NCBI GenBank assembly: GCA_049363815.1
Contig: JBMQEM010000018.1
Span: forward strand, 1 to 9,962
Reading direction: 5' to 3'
DNA from: JADKIH01 sp049363815
Lineage (GTDB): Bacteria > Bacteroidota > Bacteroidia > AKYH767-A > 2013-40CM-41-45
DNA length: 9,962 nt
Made by a program: the position numbers and the translations under genes. The notes below the pieces were generated by a model. It did not search any database. It was given only the letters and a program-made list of their open reading frames with translations, and was not told the DNA's origin. Below are positions 1 to 6,844 of this stretch, in pieces (the stretch's first letter is position 1; the number at the start of each line of letters is the position of its first letter).

Positions 1-24
1 AAAAAGACCGCGATTCTTACAGTG

Positions 25-83
25 TGCCAAACGGGGCTCTGTCCAAATGGGGAATTGCCCGCCGGGACTTTGTCCCGGTGGGC
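25..83. repeat. Two tandem GC-rich palindromic units (REP-like)
   Basis: Two 28-nt units start at 25 and 56, a period of 31. They follow the pattern TGCC-N3-CGGGRCTYTGTCC-N3-TGGG and agree at 19 of 28 positions. The right unit (57-83) is a near-perfect hairpin: arms 57-68 and 72-83 pair over 12 positions with a single G-U wobble around a TTT loop. The left unit is a decayed version of the same hairpin, with AAA in place of the middle stem bases. No T-run follows the hairpin on either strand, so it is not a standard terminator. The units lie just beyond the gldJ terminator. A REP-like or other short palindromic intergenic element is an inference; a conserved 3' structure of a gene to the left is the alternative. 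Confidence 0.5.
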
Positions 84-87
84 TCAC

Positions 88-112
88 AAAAAAGCCCCGC
101 AGGTGCGGGGCT
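88..112 (-). terminator. Rho-independent terminator of gldJ
   Basis: Read on the minus strand, an 8-bp GC-rich stem (AGCCCCGC and GCGGGGCT, at 105-112 and 93-100) closes a 4-nt loop and is followed at once by a run of Ts (88-92). It begins about 32 nt after the gldJ stop codon. On the plus strand the hairpin is followed by As, so it works only for leftward transcription. Confidence 0.85.
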
Positions 113-144
113 AAAAAAAAATATTGTAACTGCTTAATGCAGGA

Positions 145-1596
145 TTATTTTGTTCTGGTCTTCGGTTTAGAACCTAATCCAACCGGACTACCAACTCTTG
201 TCATCGCACAACGGAAACCAAGGTCGTTAGTACTTTGTCTTTCGTCAGTGAAACGGCGCGATCCCGGATTCATAAAGTATGCACGGTCTCTCCATGAGCC
301 ACCTTTGTATACACGAGCTTTATCATTGATAAGTGATGTGACACCGTAGTCATATTTAATAAATTCTGCCTCATCCGCATCAAGGTAATTGATGTTATCG
401 GCTTTTGTGTAGTTACGGCGTTCAGCACTTTCTTCAGGAGTAACTTCACGTTGTGGGATACGACCTAAACTATCTTTTTCAATGATCGAACCTTCTTCAT
501 CACGTTGTTGTGTTGAGAATACGTTACCACGGAAAGGATTGAAGTCACTTTTATCTTCAGGAGAAAGTGGACGATAAACATCCATTACCCATTCATTAAC
601 GTTACCTGCCATACAATATAAACCGTAATCATTAGGCCAGTATGAGTGAACCGGTGCCGGAATATCTGCATTATCATTCAGGAAGCCTGCAGTACCCATA
701 TTATCACCACGTCCTCTTTTGAAGTTGGCCATCATCTGACCTTTATACTTCTCATCTTTATTACGTGTAATGTGACCATTCCAAGGATACAAACGACGAT
801 CAGTTACACGTTCGTACACTGTGTTTCCAACTTGAGAAAGAGCAGCATATTCCCACTCAGCTTCTGTCGGGAGTCGGTAACGAGGAAGAAGGATACCATC
901 TTCCATTCTTACTTTACGCGTACCGTTATTTCCGGAGCTAGGATTCAAGTCTGTGATGTCAGTCTTTACAAGACCTTCATATTGACCTGACAAGTAAGCA
1001 TCTGTATTAAAATTATCTTCATTGATCTGATTAGGATTCACACGCAGGATACCTTCGCGGATCAGGATCTGTTCATTCACACGGTCAGTTCTCCAGGCAC
1101 AAAAGTCAGAAGCCTGTAACCAGTTGACACCAACTACGGGATACTGCTGATAAGCAGGGTGACGTAAGTATAGTTCGACCAGTGGCTCATTATAAGCCAG
1201 ACGATCACGCCATACTAATGTATCCGGCAATGCCTTTTTATAGACCTCAGGATAATCTGCGCTGAAAACGCGGGAAACCCAATAGAGGTATTCCAGGTAG
1301 TGAACATTGGCAACCTCAGTTTCATCGATATAGAACGAAGAAACAGTTACACGACGAGGAATGTTATTCCAGTCCTGTGTAATATCCTGTTCTGTTCTAC
1401 CCATGGAGAAAGTACCACCTTCAACCAGAACAAGTCCGGGACCGGTCTCTTGTTCATCATAAGGAGCAACTTCAAATCCGCCATTTGCCGGATCATTGTA
1501 ATTCCAGCCGGTGACAGACGATTTCTCTTTCCCGCAAGATGCAAGAAGTAGAGCTAATGCCATGAGGCTGAAATAATTCCGAGAGATCATTTTCAT
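145..1596 (-). CDS. gldJ: GldJ, gliding/T9SS outer-membrane lipoprotein
   Basis: GldJ is an outer-membrane lipoprotein of the Bacteroidota gliding and type IX secretion machinery; in Flavobacterium it is needed for gliding and stabilises GldK. The protein is 483 residues from the chosen ATG. Residues 1-21 are a lipoprotein signal with lipobox L-A-S-C (lipid-bearing C21). A GldJ-typical GWNYND motif follows at 30-35, then a formylglycine-generating-enzyme-like (FGE/SUMF1) fold from about 54 to 465, with GGTFSMG near 60, RLPTEAEWEYAA in the middle, GNVNEW, GGSW at 432 and DLGFRC at 458-463. The cysteine pair of true FGE enzymes, which lies between GGS and GFRC, is absent, so a structural role is likely. 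The frame is open back to a GTG at 1680, but that start would bury the signal peptide and overlap porP; ATG 1594-1596 or 1588-1590 fits better. GldK, the related paralogue, is less likely because of the GWNYND motif and the porU/porV context. Confidence 0.92.
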   Translation of the reverse strand: MKMISRNYFSLMALALLLASCGKEKSSVTGWNYNDPANGGFEVAPYDEQETGPGLVLVEGGTFSMGRTEQDITQDWNNIPRRVTVSSFYIDETEVANVHYLEYLYWVSRVFSADYPEVYKKALPDTLVWRDRLAYNEPLVELYLRHPAYQQYPVVGVNWLQASDFCAWRTDRVNEQILIREGILRVNPNQINEDNFNTDAYLSGQYEGLVKTDITDLNPSSGNNGTRKVRMEDGILLPRYRLPTEAEWEYAALSQVGNTVYERVTDRRLYPWNGHITRNKDEKYKGQMMANFKRGRGDNMGTAGFLNDNADIPAPVHSYWPNDYGLYCMAGNVNEWVMDVYRPLSPEDKSDFNPFRGNVFSTQQRDEEGSIIEKDSLGRIPQREVTPEESAERRNYTKADNINYLDADEAEFIKYDYGVTSLINDKARVYKGGSWRDRAYFMNPGSRRFTDERQSTNDLGFRCAMTRVGSPVGLGSKPKTRTK

Positions 1597-1637
1597 TTTC
1601 GGGAGGTCGTTGTTATTTATTGAGCTAAAACGAAAGC

Positions 1638-1645
1638 CAAATATA
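1638..1645 (-). promoter_or_regulatory. Candidate gldJ promoter, -7 box TATATTTG
   Basis: On the minus strand this is TATATTTG, a full match to the Bacteroidota -7 consensus TAnnTTTG, 41 nt before the gldJ ATG and between the porP stop and gldJ. No TTG is seen at the -33 position; a CTGA (1665-1668) lies 19 nt upstream instead. gldJ could be transcribed from here as well as by read-through from porP. Confidence 0.5.
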
Positions 1646-1664
1646 TTTATTTTATTTAATATAA

Positions 1665-2621
1665 TCAGAATGAAGGGCACTTAAGCGTCCTGAAGCGTTT
1701 CTTTTTCGGATGACAAGCGAATTGCAATCCAAGTGAAAGCTCGTGAGATCCAGCCGAAGCATTGGCAAGTTTGCTTACTGTTATATCATAACTATACCCA
1801 AACTTGAAGATTCCTTGCTGCAAACCGACCAGGGCAATGAATGAATCACCACCTCTGTACCAGAGACCACCGACGAGTGGGGCTTTTGCTACATAGAATC
1901 CGATATTGTATTGTTTAAAATCACGTTGCTGCTGATAGATAAAATTCGGGGAAATGTAAGTAGTACCATCACGGTTACCTGCAATAGGAATGATCGCACC
2001 TGCATGTGCAGTGATCTTCATTGGCAGTTTACTGCCGTCTGCAACCTTAATATAAAACTCTTGAGGTTCTGTAAGGTGATTGACTGCAATTCCTCCGTAG
2101 TAACGGTTACTATAACCAAGTATTCCTGCTGAAAAATCCCAGAAACTTTTATTCTCATTCGGACGAATTTCCTGCGACTGGTAAATAAATCCAAAACGCG
2201 GATCGATCATATCACCAAAGGTCAGTTTATCCCAGTCAACCTTTTTCTGAACATATGTCCCTTGCATTCCAAACTTGACGCTGAACTCACGGTTAATATT
2301 CAACTGATACGAATAAATCGCACTGACATTAGTTGTGGTAAGTGTTCCTTCGCCGGCTTTATCATTCAATACCAATAAACCGAGTCCGCCTCCTAAAGCC
2401 TCCACATGCTGATCGTAAGATGCGCTGGAAGTAACAAATGTACCGGTTAAAGCAGGCCATTGATTTCGATAATTCAGTGCCAGCCTCGGACACCTTACAG
2501 AACCTGCAAAGGCAGGATTAAGGTAAAGAGGATTGGCATAAAATTGCGTGAACTCAGGATCCTGTGCAAAAGCAGAACCGGAAAGGCCGATAAAAATAAA
2601 AATCAGAAACTTCCTGAGCAT
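1665..2621 (-). CDS. porP: PorP/SprF family T9SS outer-membrane protein
   Basis: PorP/SprF proteins are outer-membrane beta-barrel components of the type IX secretion and gliding system; in Porphyromonas PorP is needed for secretion, and in Flavobacterium SprF is needed to place the adhesin SprB on the surface. This 318-residue protein has a signal peptide cleaved near A19/Q20 (AFA-QD). The mature start carries the family motif FTQFYANPLYLNPAFAG (24-40), then NYRNQWP (50-56), followed by repeated amphipathic beta-strands with many Gly and Tyr residues. Its C-terminus (303-318) is a basic tail with cysteines at 303 and 315 and the ending CPSF, which I recall from other PorP proteins. The length is normal. 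It is the first gene of a leftward pair with gldJ, whose likely ATG lies 68 nt past the porP stop. Which PorP paralogue this is (many Bacteroidota have several) cannot be decided here. Confidence 0.88.
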   Translation of the reverse strand: MLRKFLIFIFIGLSGSAFAQDPEFTQFYANPLYLNPAFAGSVRCPRLALNYRNQWPALTGTFVTSSASYDQHVEALGGGLGLLVLNDKAGEGTLTTTNVSAIYSYQLNINREFSVKFGMQGTYVQKKVDWDKLTFGDMIDPRFGFIYQSQEIRPNENKSFWDFSAGILGYSNRYYGGIAVNHLTEPQEFYIKVADGSKLPMKITAHAGAIIPIAGNRDGTTYISPNFIYQQQRDFKQYNIGFYVAKAPLVGGLWYRGGDSFIALVGLQQGIFKFGYSYDITVSKLANASAGSHELSLGLQFACHPKKKRFRTLKCPSF

Positions 2622-2726
2622 TATTGGTTTTTTAGACTTTGTAATACGGTAGTGAAGATACAGAGTTACGGTTGGAGAAGTTACTATTTTCAGGCTGTTC
2701 CGGTATTATGTATGATTTGTTCACAA

Positions 2727-2753
2727 TTTTACACTTTCAAATTTAGTGTAAAA
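2727..2753. repeat. 9-bp inverted repeat, possible operator
   Basis: The arms TTTTACACT (2727-2735) and AGTGTAAAA (2745-2753) are exact complements around a 9-nt spacer. The candidate leftward -7 box lies within the spacer and the first base of the right arm, which is where a repressor could bind. As an RNA hairpin it would be AT-rich and weak and has no T-run, so a terminator is unlikely. Confidence 0.45.
2738..2745 (-). promoter_or_regulatory. Candidate porP promoter, -7 box TAAATTTG
   Basis: Read on the minus strand this is TAAATTTG, matching TAnnTTTG. A TTG lies 16 nt further upstream (2762-2764), somewhat closer than the usual spacing. Transcription from here would give porP a leader of about 110 nt. 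It is the only full match to the box between porP and this point. Confidence 0.4.
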
Positions 2754-2872
2754 ACCCGCAGCAAGATAAATAATTTAGTTTTACTTGAAAAAGAAAGTTT
2801 TCTAAATGTTAAGTTGAACAAAAAATGACAATGGAATGTTCAATTTGCTGGTATTAAATTGTAATAAATAGG

Positions 2873-2880
2873 TAATTTTG
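2873..2880 (+). promoter_or_regulatory. Candidate porU promoter, -7 box TAATTTTG
   Basis: TAATTTTG matches TAnnTTTG and lies 72 nt before the porU ATG. A TTTG at 2844-2847 is 25 nt upstream, slightly farther than usual for the -33 element. The leader would be about 65 nt long. Confidence 0.45.
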
Positions 2881-2952
2881 TAGTTAAGGCTACAATATTG
2901 GTCAATAACATTCGTTAACACTCGCACCAATCTGAAACTCCATTCAACGCAC

Positions 2953-5900
2953 ATGAACAAACTAAAAATTCTATCCTGCCTTTTCTTTTTATTGCTTTTC
3001 GAAAGTACACAGGCTGCTGACCCAAAGCTATCTGTTAATGTTCAATGGATGGACCCGGCGTTAATAAGATTTGAAGATGAGTCAGTTTTAAAAGCAATGC
3101 AATTCAAGAATTCAGTTCCTGATGAAAATTTCAATCCTCAGTATTTCATTTCAGAAGCTTTGCCAGGAGGTACTACTTCAATCACTGCTTCTCTGAAGAA
3201 TGTTGTCGCAGAAAGAATCACTGATATTTCCCTGATCAAAAAACAAGAAACGATTACAAATGAATTTAAGATCAATGCATCTGTTTCCTTTAAGAAAAAA
3301 CAACCCTTCTCTTCTATTCTGATTCTTGCGATCAGAAAAAATTCTGAAGGTCAATTTGAGCGATTAAAATCTTTTGACCTTGATGTGGTCACTTCTTCCA
3401 ATTCGGTGAATAGAACTGCATCCAGGGTTTATGCTTCTAACAGTGTTCTTGCGAATGGTGATTGGTTTAAAATTGGTGTTGTTCAAGACGGGGTTTACAA
3501 AATCGATTATTCATTCCTGAAAGACCTTGGTCTTGACATTGACAGTATTGATCCACGAACAATTCAGTTATATGGAAATGGTGGCGGAATGCTTCCTTTT
3601 TTAAACAGCAAGCCAAGAATTGATGACCTTTCAGAAAATGCGATCTTCGTAAATGGTGAAAGCGACGCAAAATTTGACAGCACCGATTACTTATTGTTTT
3701 ATGGTACTTCGCAAACAAAATGGACATACGACGATAGTCTTGCAGTTTACAAAAGACAGATCAACTATTATTCAGATACTACCTATTTCTTCCTTACTTA
3801 TGGACAACAAAATGGTAAACGGATCCAGAGCAGGAGTTCTGTAAGCGGAGCAAATTATTCTGTAAATTCATTTGACGATTTTGCTTCACATGAAATTGAA
3901 GCAGTGAACTTTTTAAAATCTGGCAGAGAATGGTTTGGCGAGTCTATGGATAATTTGAATAATTCCATTTCTTTCAACATAAATTCTCCGAATATTATCG
4001 GATCTGATACAGTTTTCTTCCGTTCCGCTTTTGCAGGACGTTCAACCAATTCTACTAACAATTACTTTACTGTCTATATTAATAATACCCTGATCGGCAA
4101 TCAGCCATTTCCAATGGTTGGAACAACAGCACAGGATAATTATGCTTCATTGGTTGGCTTTACAAAAACTTTCAATAGTTCAAGTTCTGTATTCAATGTA
4201 AATGTCAGCATGTATTCAGGTGATCCTTCAGCGCAAGGCTGGTTGAATTTCATTGAACTGAAATTCCGCCGGGGTTTATCTGCTGCAAATGTACCCGGTC
4301 AGATGATCTTCCGTGATTCACGTTCCATTGGGTCTTCAAACATCAGTGAATTCAATATCACTGCTGTCCCGGGAAATTCCAAAACTGTCTGGGATGTCAC
4401 TGATCTATTCAACATTGTGGATCAGCAGAATACTCTTTCAAATGGCATACTTTCTTTTACCACTCCAACACCAGAACTTAAAACATTTGTATTGTTTGAT
4501 AATACGATGTTGCTTACACCAAGAGGTGTAGGCAGAATCGCCAACCAGAACCTTCACAGTCTTCCGGTCACAAACTACCTGATCGTTACCAATCCAATGT
4601 TTATTTCTGCTGCAAATGAGTTAGCAGATTTTCACCGTACAAATGATAACATGTCCGTTACTGTTGTAACGACCCAGCAGGTATTCAACGAATTCAGCAG
4701 TGGTGCACAAGATGTTTCTGCCATCCGTGATTTTGCAAAAATGTTTTATGACCGGGCAACTTCAACAGCTGAGTTACCTAAATATTTATTACTGTTTGGA
4801 GATGCTTCTTACGATAATAAATACAGAGTTGCTGTCAATACTAATTTCGTTACCTCTTATCAGTCGCCAGGATCTATTAATCAGACTCAGACCTATATTT
4901 CAGACGATTACTTTGCTTTGCTTGATGATTCTGAAGGAGAATGGTATAATAACGAGATCGTCGATATGAGTGTTGGAAGAATCCCTGTCGGAACCGTTAC
5001 TCAGGCAGCTCAACACATGAACAAGATAAGATCATACGTTAAAGGAGGAGCTGCCGTAATGGGTAACTGGAGAAACAACGTAAGTTTTGTAGGCGACGAC
5101 CAGGATTACAACATTCACTTCCGTCAGTCAGATACGCTTGCAAACAGGATCAGAAATAATTATCCGACCTTCAATGTCGATAAGATCTTTTTTGATGCAT
5201 ATCAGCAAGAATCAACTCCTGGCGGCCAACGATATCCCGAAGTAAAGAAAGCAATTGGAGACAGGATCCAGAGAGGTACATTACTTATGACTTATATCGG
5301 ACATGGTGGCGAATTAGGCTGGGCTCATGAAAGGGTACTTGAAAACAATGATATCAATAGCTGGTCTAACTTCAACAAGCTTGCAGCATTTTTAACTGCT
5401 ACCTGTGAATTCACAAGGGTTGATGATCCTGACAGGATTTCTGCCGGTGAATATGTTTTTCTTAATCCGATCGGAGGAGCAATCTGTATGTTCACTACTT
5501 CAAGGCTGGCCTACTCCAGTTCAAACAACAATTTATGCACCCGTTTCTTCACGCATATATTTGAAAAAGTTGGCGGAGAATACCAGAGAACCGGCGACAT
5601 TTTCGAGAAAACAAAGTCTGATATGTATGTAGATCCATATGTAAGAAATTTCCTATACCTGGGAGACCCGGCTCTGAGACTTGCATATCCTGAGTTTTCA
5701 GTAAAAACGAAAACGATAAATGGAGTTGATATAGGTTTGAGTACAGATACTCTAAAGGCATTGAGTAAAGTTACTATTACCGGTGAGGTTCAGGATAATT
5801 CCGGTGCTAAGATGACAAATTTCAATGGCATCATCTATCCTACGGTCTTCGACAAAATTGCAACATATTCTACCATTGGAAATGATATCAATGACGCACA

Positions 5901-6789
5901 GAATCCATCGACACCACAACCATTCATTTTACAGAAAAGTGTAATTTACTCAGGAAAATCGAGTGTGATCAATGGAGATTTTTCTTACACATTTTATGTA
6001 CCAAAAGATATTGCCTACCAGTATGGAAATGGAAAGTTAAGCTACTATGCACAGAATGGAAACATCGACGCAAGTGGTAGTGACACATTGGTCACGATCG
6101 GAGGAGTCAATCAAAATGCAACTGCAGATAATGAAGGTCCGGCAATCAAGATTTACATGAATGATGAAAATTTTGTCCGCGGAGGAATGACTAACAAAGA
6201 TCCAATCCTGTATGCAGTTATTTCTGATACAAGTGGAGTCAATACTGTAGGAACAGGAATCGGACACGACATGAGCGCCGAACTTGATAACAAGACCGAC
6301 AAGAGATATATCCTGAACGATTATTATGAGAATGACCTTAACAGTTACCAGAAAGGAAAATTAAATTATCAGTTCAAGGATCTTTCAAGTGGTCCTCACA
6401 CCTTGAGTTTAAAGGCCTGGGATGTATATAATAACTCCAGCGAAGCATCAACGGAATTCATTGTAAGCGAAAGTGCAACGTTGGCACTTGATCATGTTCT
6501 GAATTATCCAAATCCGTTTACCACTCATACTACGTTTATGTTTGAACACAACCGGCCATTTGTACCAATGGATGTGCAGGTTCAGGTATTTACTGTTTCA
6601 GGTAAATTGATCAAAACTCTTTCAAATAAAATAACACCGACCGGTTATCGTTCTGATGACATAGAATGGGATGGTCTGGATGATTTCGGCGATAAAATCG
6701 GCAAAGGTGTTTATGTTTACAAGCTGAGAATCAGGACCTACGATGGCGATTATGCTGACAAATTCGAGAAGCTTGTTATTCTCAGGTAA
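2953..6789 (+). CDS. porU: PorU, type IX secretion system C25 sortase
   Basis: PorU is the surface peptidase/sortase of the T9SS: it removes the C-terminal domain (CTD) of cargo proteins and helps attach them to anionic lipopolysaccharide, working in a complex with PorV. The protein has 1278 residues, close to Flavobacterium PorU. A signal peptide runs to about residue 21 (TQA-AD). A long beta-rich N-terminal region follows, then a gingipain-like C25 peptidase domain (about 537-910) that starts at NYLIVTN and contains LLLFGDASYD (612-621), the catalytic histidine H784 in GHGG and the catalytic cysteine C818 in TATCEF. The domain closes with YLGDPALRL (902-910). Residues about 1177-1278 form a T9SS CTD/FlgD-like beta-sandwich, with NYPNPF at 1184-1189 and a G-KGVYVYKL...KLVIL end; known PorU proteins also carry a CTD, which is kept uncleaved. 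porV follows 55 nt downstream on the same strand. Confidence 0.95.
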   Translation: MNKLKILSCLFFLLLFESTQAADPKLSVNVQWMDPALIRFEDESVLKAMQFKNSVPDENFNPQYFISEALPGGTTSITASLKNVVAERITDISLIKKQETITNEFKINASVSFKKKQPFSSILILAIRKNSEGQFERLKSFDLDVVTSSNSVNRTASRVYASNSVLANGDWFKIGVVQDGVYKIDYSFLKDLGLDIDSIDPRTIQLYGNGGGMLPFLNSKPRIDDLSENAIFVNGESDAKFDSTDYLLFYGTSQTKWTYDDSLAVYKRQINYYSDTTYFFLTYGQQNGKRIQSRSSVSGANYSVNSFDDFASHEIEAVNFLKSGREWFGESMDNLNNSISFNINSPNIIGSDTVFFRSAFAGRSTNSTNNYFTVYINNTLIGNQPFPMVGTTAQDNYASLVGFTKTFNSSSSVFNVNVSMYSGDPSAQGWLNFIELKFRRGLSAANVPGQMIFRDSRSIGSSNISEFNITAVPGNSKTVWDVTDLFNIVDQQNTLSNGILSFTTPTPELKTFVLFDNTMLLTPRGVGRIANQNLHSLPVTNYLIVTNPMFISAANELADFHRTNDNMSVTVVTTQQVFNEFSSGAQDVSAIRDFAKMFYDRATSTAELPKYLLLFGDASYDNKYRVAVNTNFVTSYQSPGSINQTQTYISDDYFALLDDSEGEWYNNEIVDMSVGRIPVGTVTQAAQHMNKIRSYVKGGAAVMGNWRNNVSFVGDDQDYNIHFRQSDTLANRIRNNYPTFNVDKIFFDAYQQESTPGGQRYPEVKKAIGDRIQRGTLLMTYIGHGGELGWAHERVLENNDINSWSNFNKLAAFLTATCEFTRVDDPDRISAGEYVFLNPIGGAICMFTTSRLAYSSSNNNLCTRFFTHIFEKVGGEYQRTGDIFEKTKSDMYVDPYVRNFLYLGDPALRLAYPEFSVKTKTINGVDIGLSTDTLKALSKVTITGEVQDNSGAKMTNFNGIIYPTVFDKIATYSTIGNDINDAQNPSTPQPFILQKSVIYSGKSSVINGDFSYTFYVPKDIAYQYGNGKLSYYAQNGNIDASGSDTLVTIGGVNQNATADNEGPAIKIYMNDENFVRGGMTNKDPILYAVISDTSGVNTVGTGIGHDMSAELDNKTDKRYILNDYYENDLNSYQKGKLNYQFKDLSSGPHTLSLKAWDVYNNSSEASTEFIVSESATLALDHVLNYPNPFTTHTTFMFEHNRPFVPMDVQVQVFTVSGKLIKTLSNKITPTGYRSDDIEWDGLDDFGDKIGKGVYVYKLRIRTYDGDYADKFEKLVILR

Positions 6790-6814
6790 ACTGAACAAAA
6801 TTTATTAATTCCCG

Positions 6815-6822
6815 TATATTTG
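6815..6822 (+). promoter_or_regulatory. Candidate porV promoter, -7 box TATATTTG
   Basis: TATATTTG fully matches TAnnTTTG and ends 22 nt before the porV ATG, in the 55-nt gap after porU. The following bases GGCTT extend a 12-nt identity with the gldJ box (TATATTTGGCTT), and a CTGA at 6791-6794 lies 20 nt upstream, against 19 nt for gldJ. A standard TTG is not present. porV could therefore be transcribed separately from porU as well as with it. Confidence 0.45.
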
Positions 6823-6844
6823 GCTTATACTATTTAACATAAAA

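Larger units (their letters stand above)
2622..2952. promoter_or_regulatory. Divergent porP/porU control region
   Basis: These 331 AT-rich bases separate two divergent T9SS genes. No convincing coding sequence is seen. The region holds a candidate leftward box (2738-2745), a 9-bp inverted repeat around it (2727-2753), a candidate rightward box (2873-2880), and a weaker 7-bp inverted repeat (TTGAACA at 2814-2820, TGTTCAA at 2837-2843). The shared region suggests that the two T9SS units could be controlled together, which is inference. Confidence 0.6.

Noticed and set aside
1..24. A third copy of the palindromic unit at the left edge.
   Set aside because: Shifting by one more period gives no match in bases 1-21.
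32..112. Alternative pairing between the CGGGGCT copy at 32-38 and the terminator arm at 93-99, suggesting a riboswitch-like switch.
   Set aside because: In the leftward transcript the extra copy comes after the terminator, so it cannot control it, and no gene lies behind it in the window.
47..349. Plus-strand open frame of 100 codons over the left edge.
   Set aside because: It runs through the palindromic repeat and the gldJ terminator and then antisense to the gldJ end. Its composition is not protein-like and it resembles no family.
2460..2828. Plus-strand open frame of 122 codons reaching into the porP/porU gap.
   Set aside because: More than a third is antisense to porP, the rest spans promoter-like DNA, and the sequence shows no domain or signal peptide.
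2814..2843. TTGAACA/TGTTCAA inverted repeat just before the porU promoter box.
   Set aside because: Seven-base arms with a 16-nt spacer are expected by chance in an AT-rich region of this size; not claimed as an operator.
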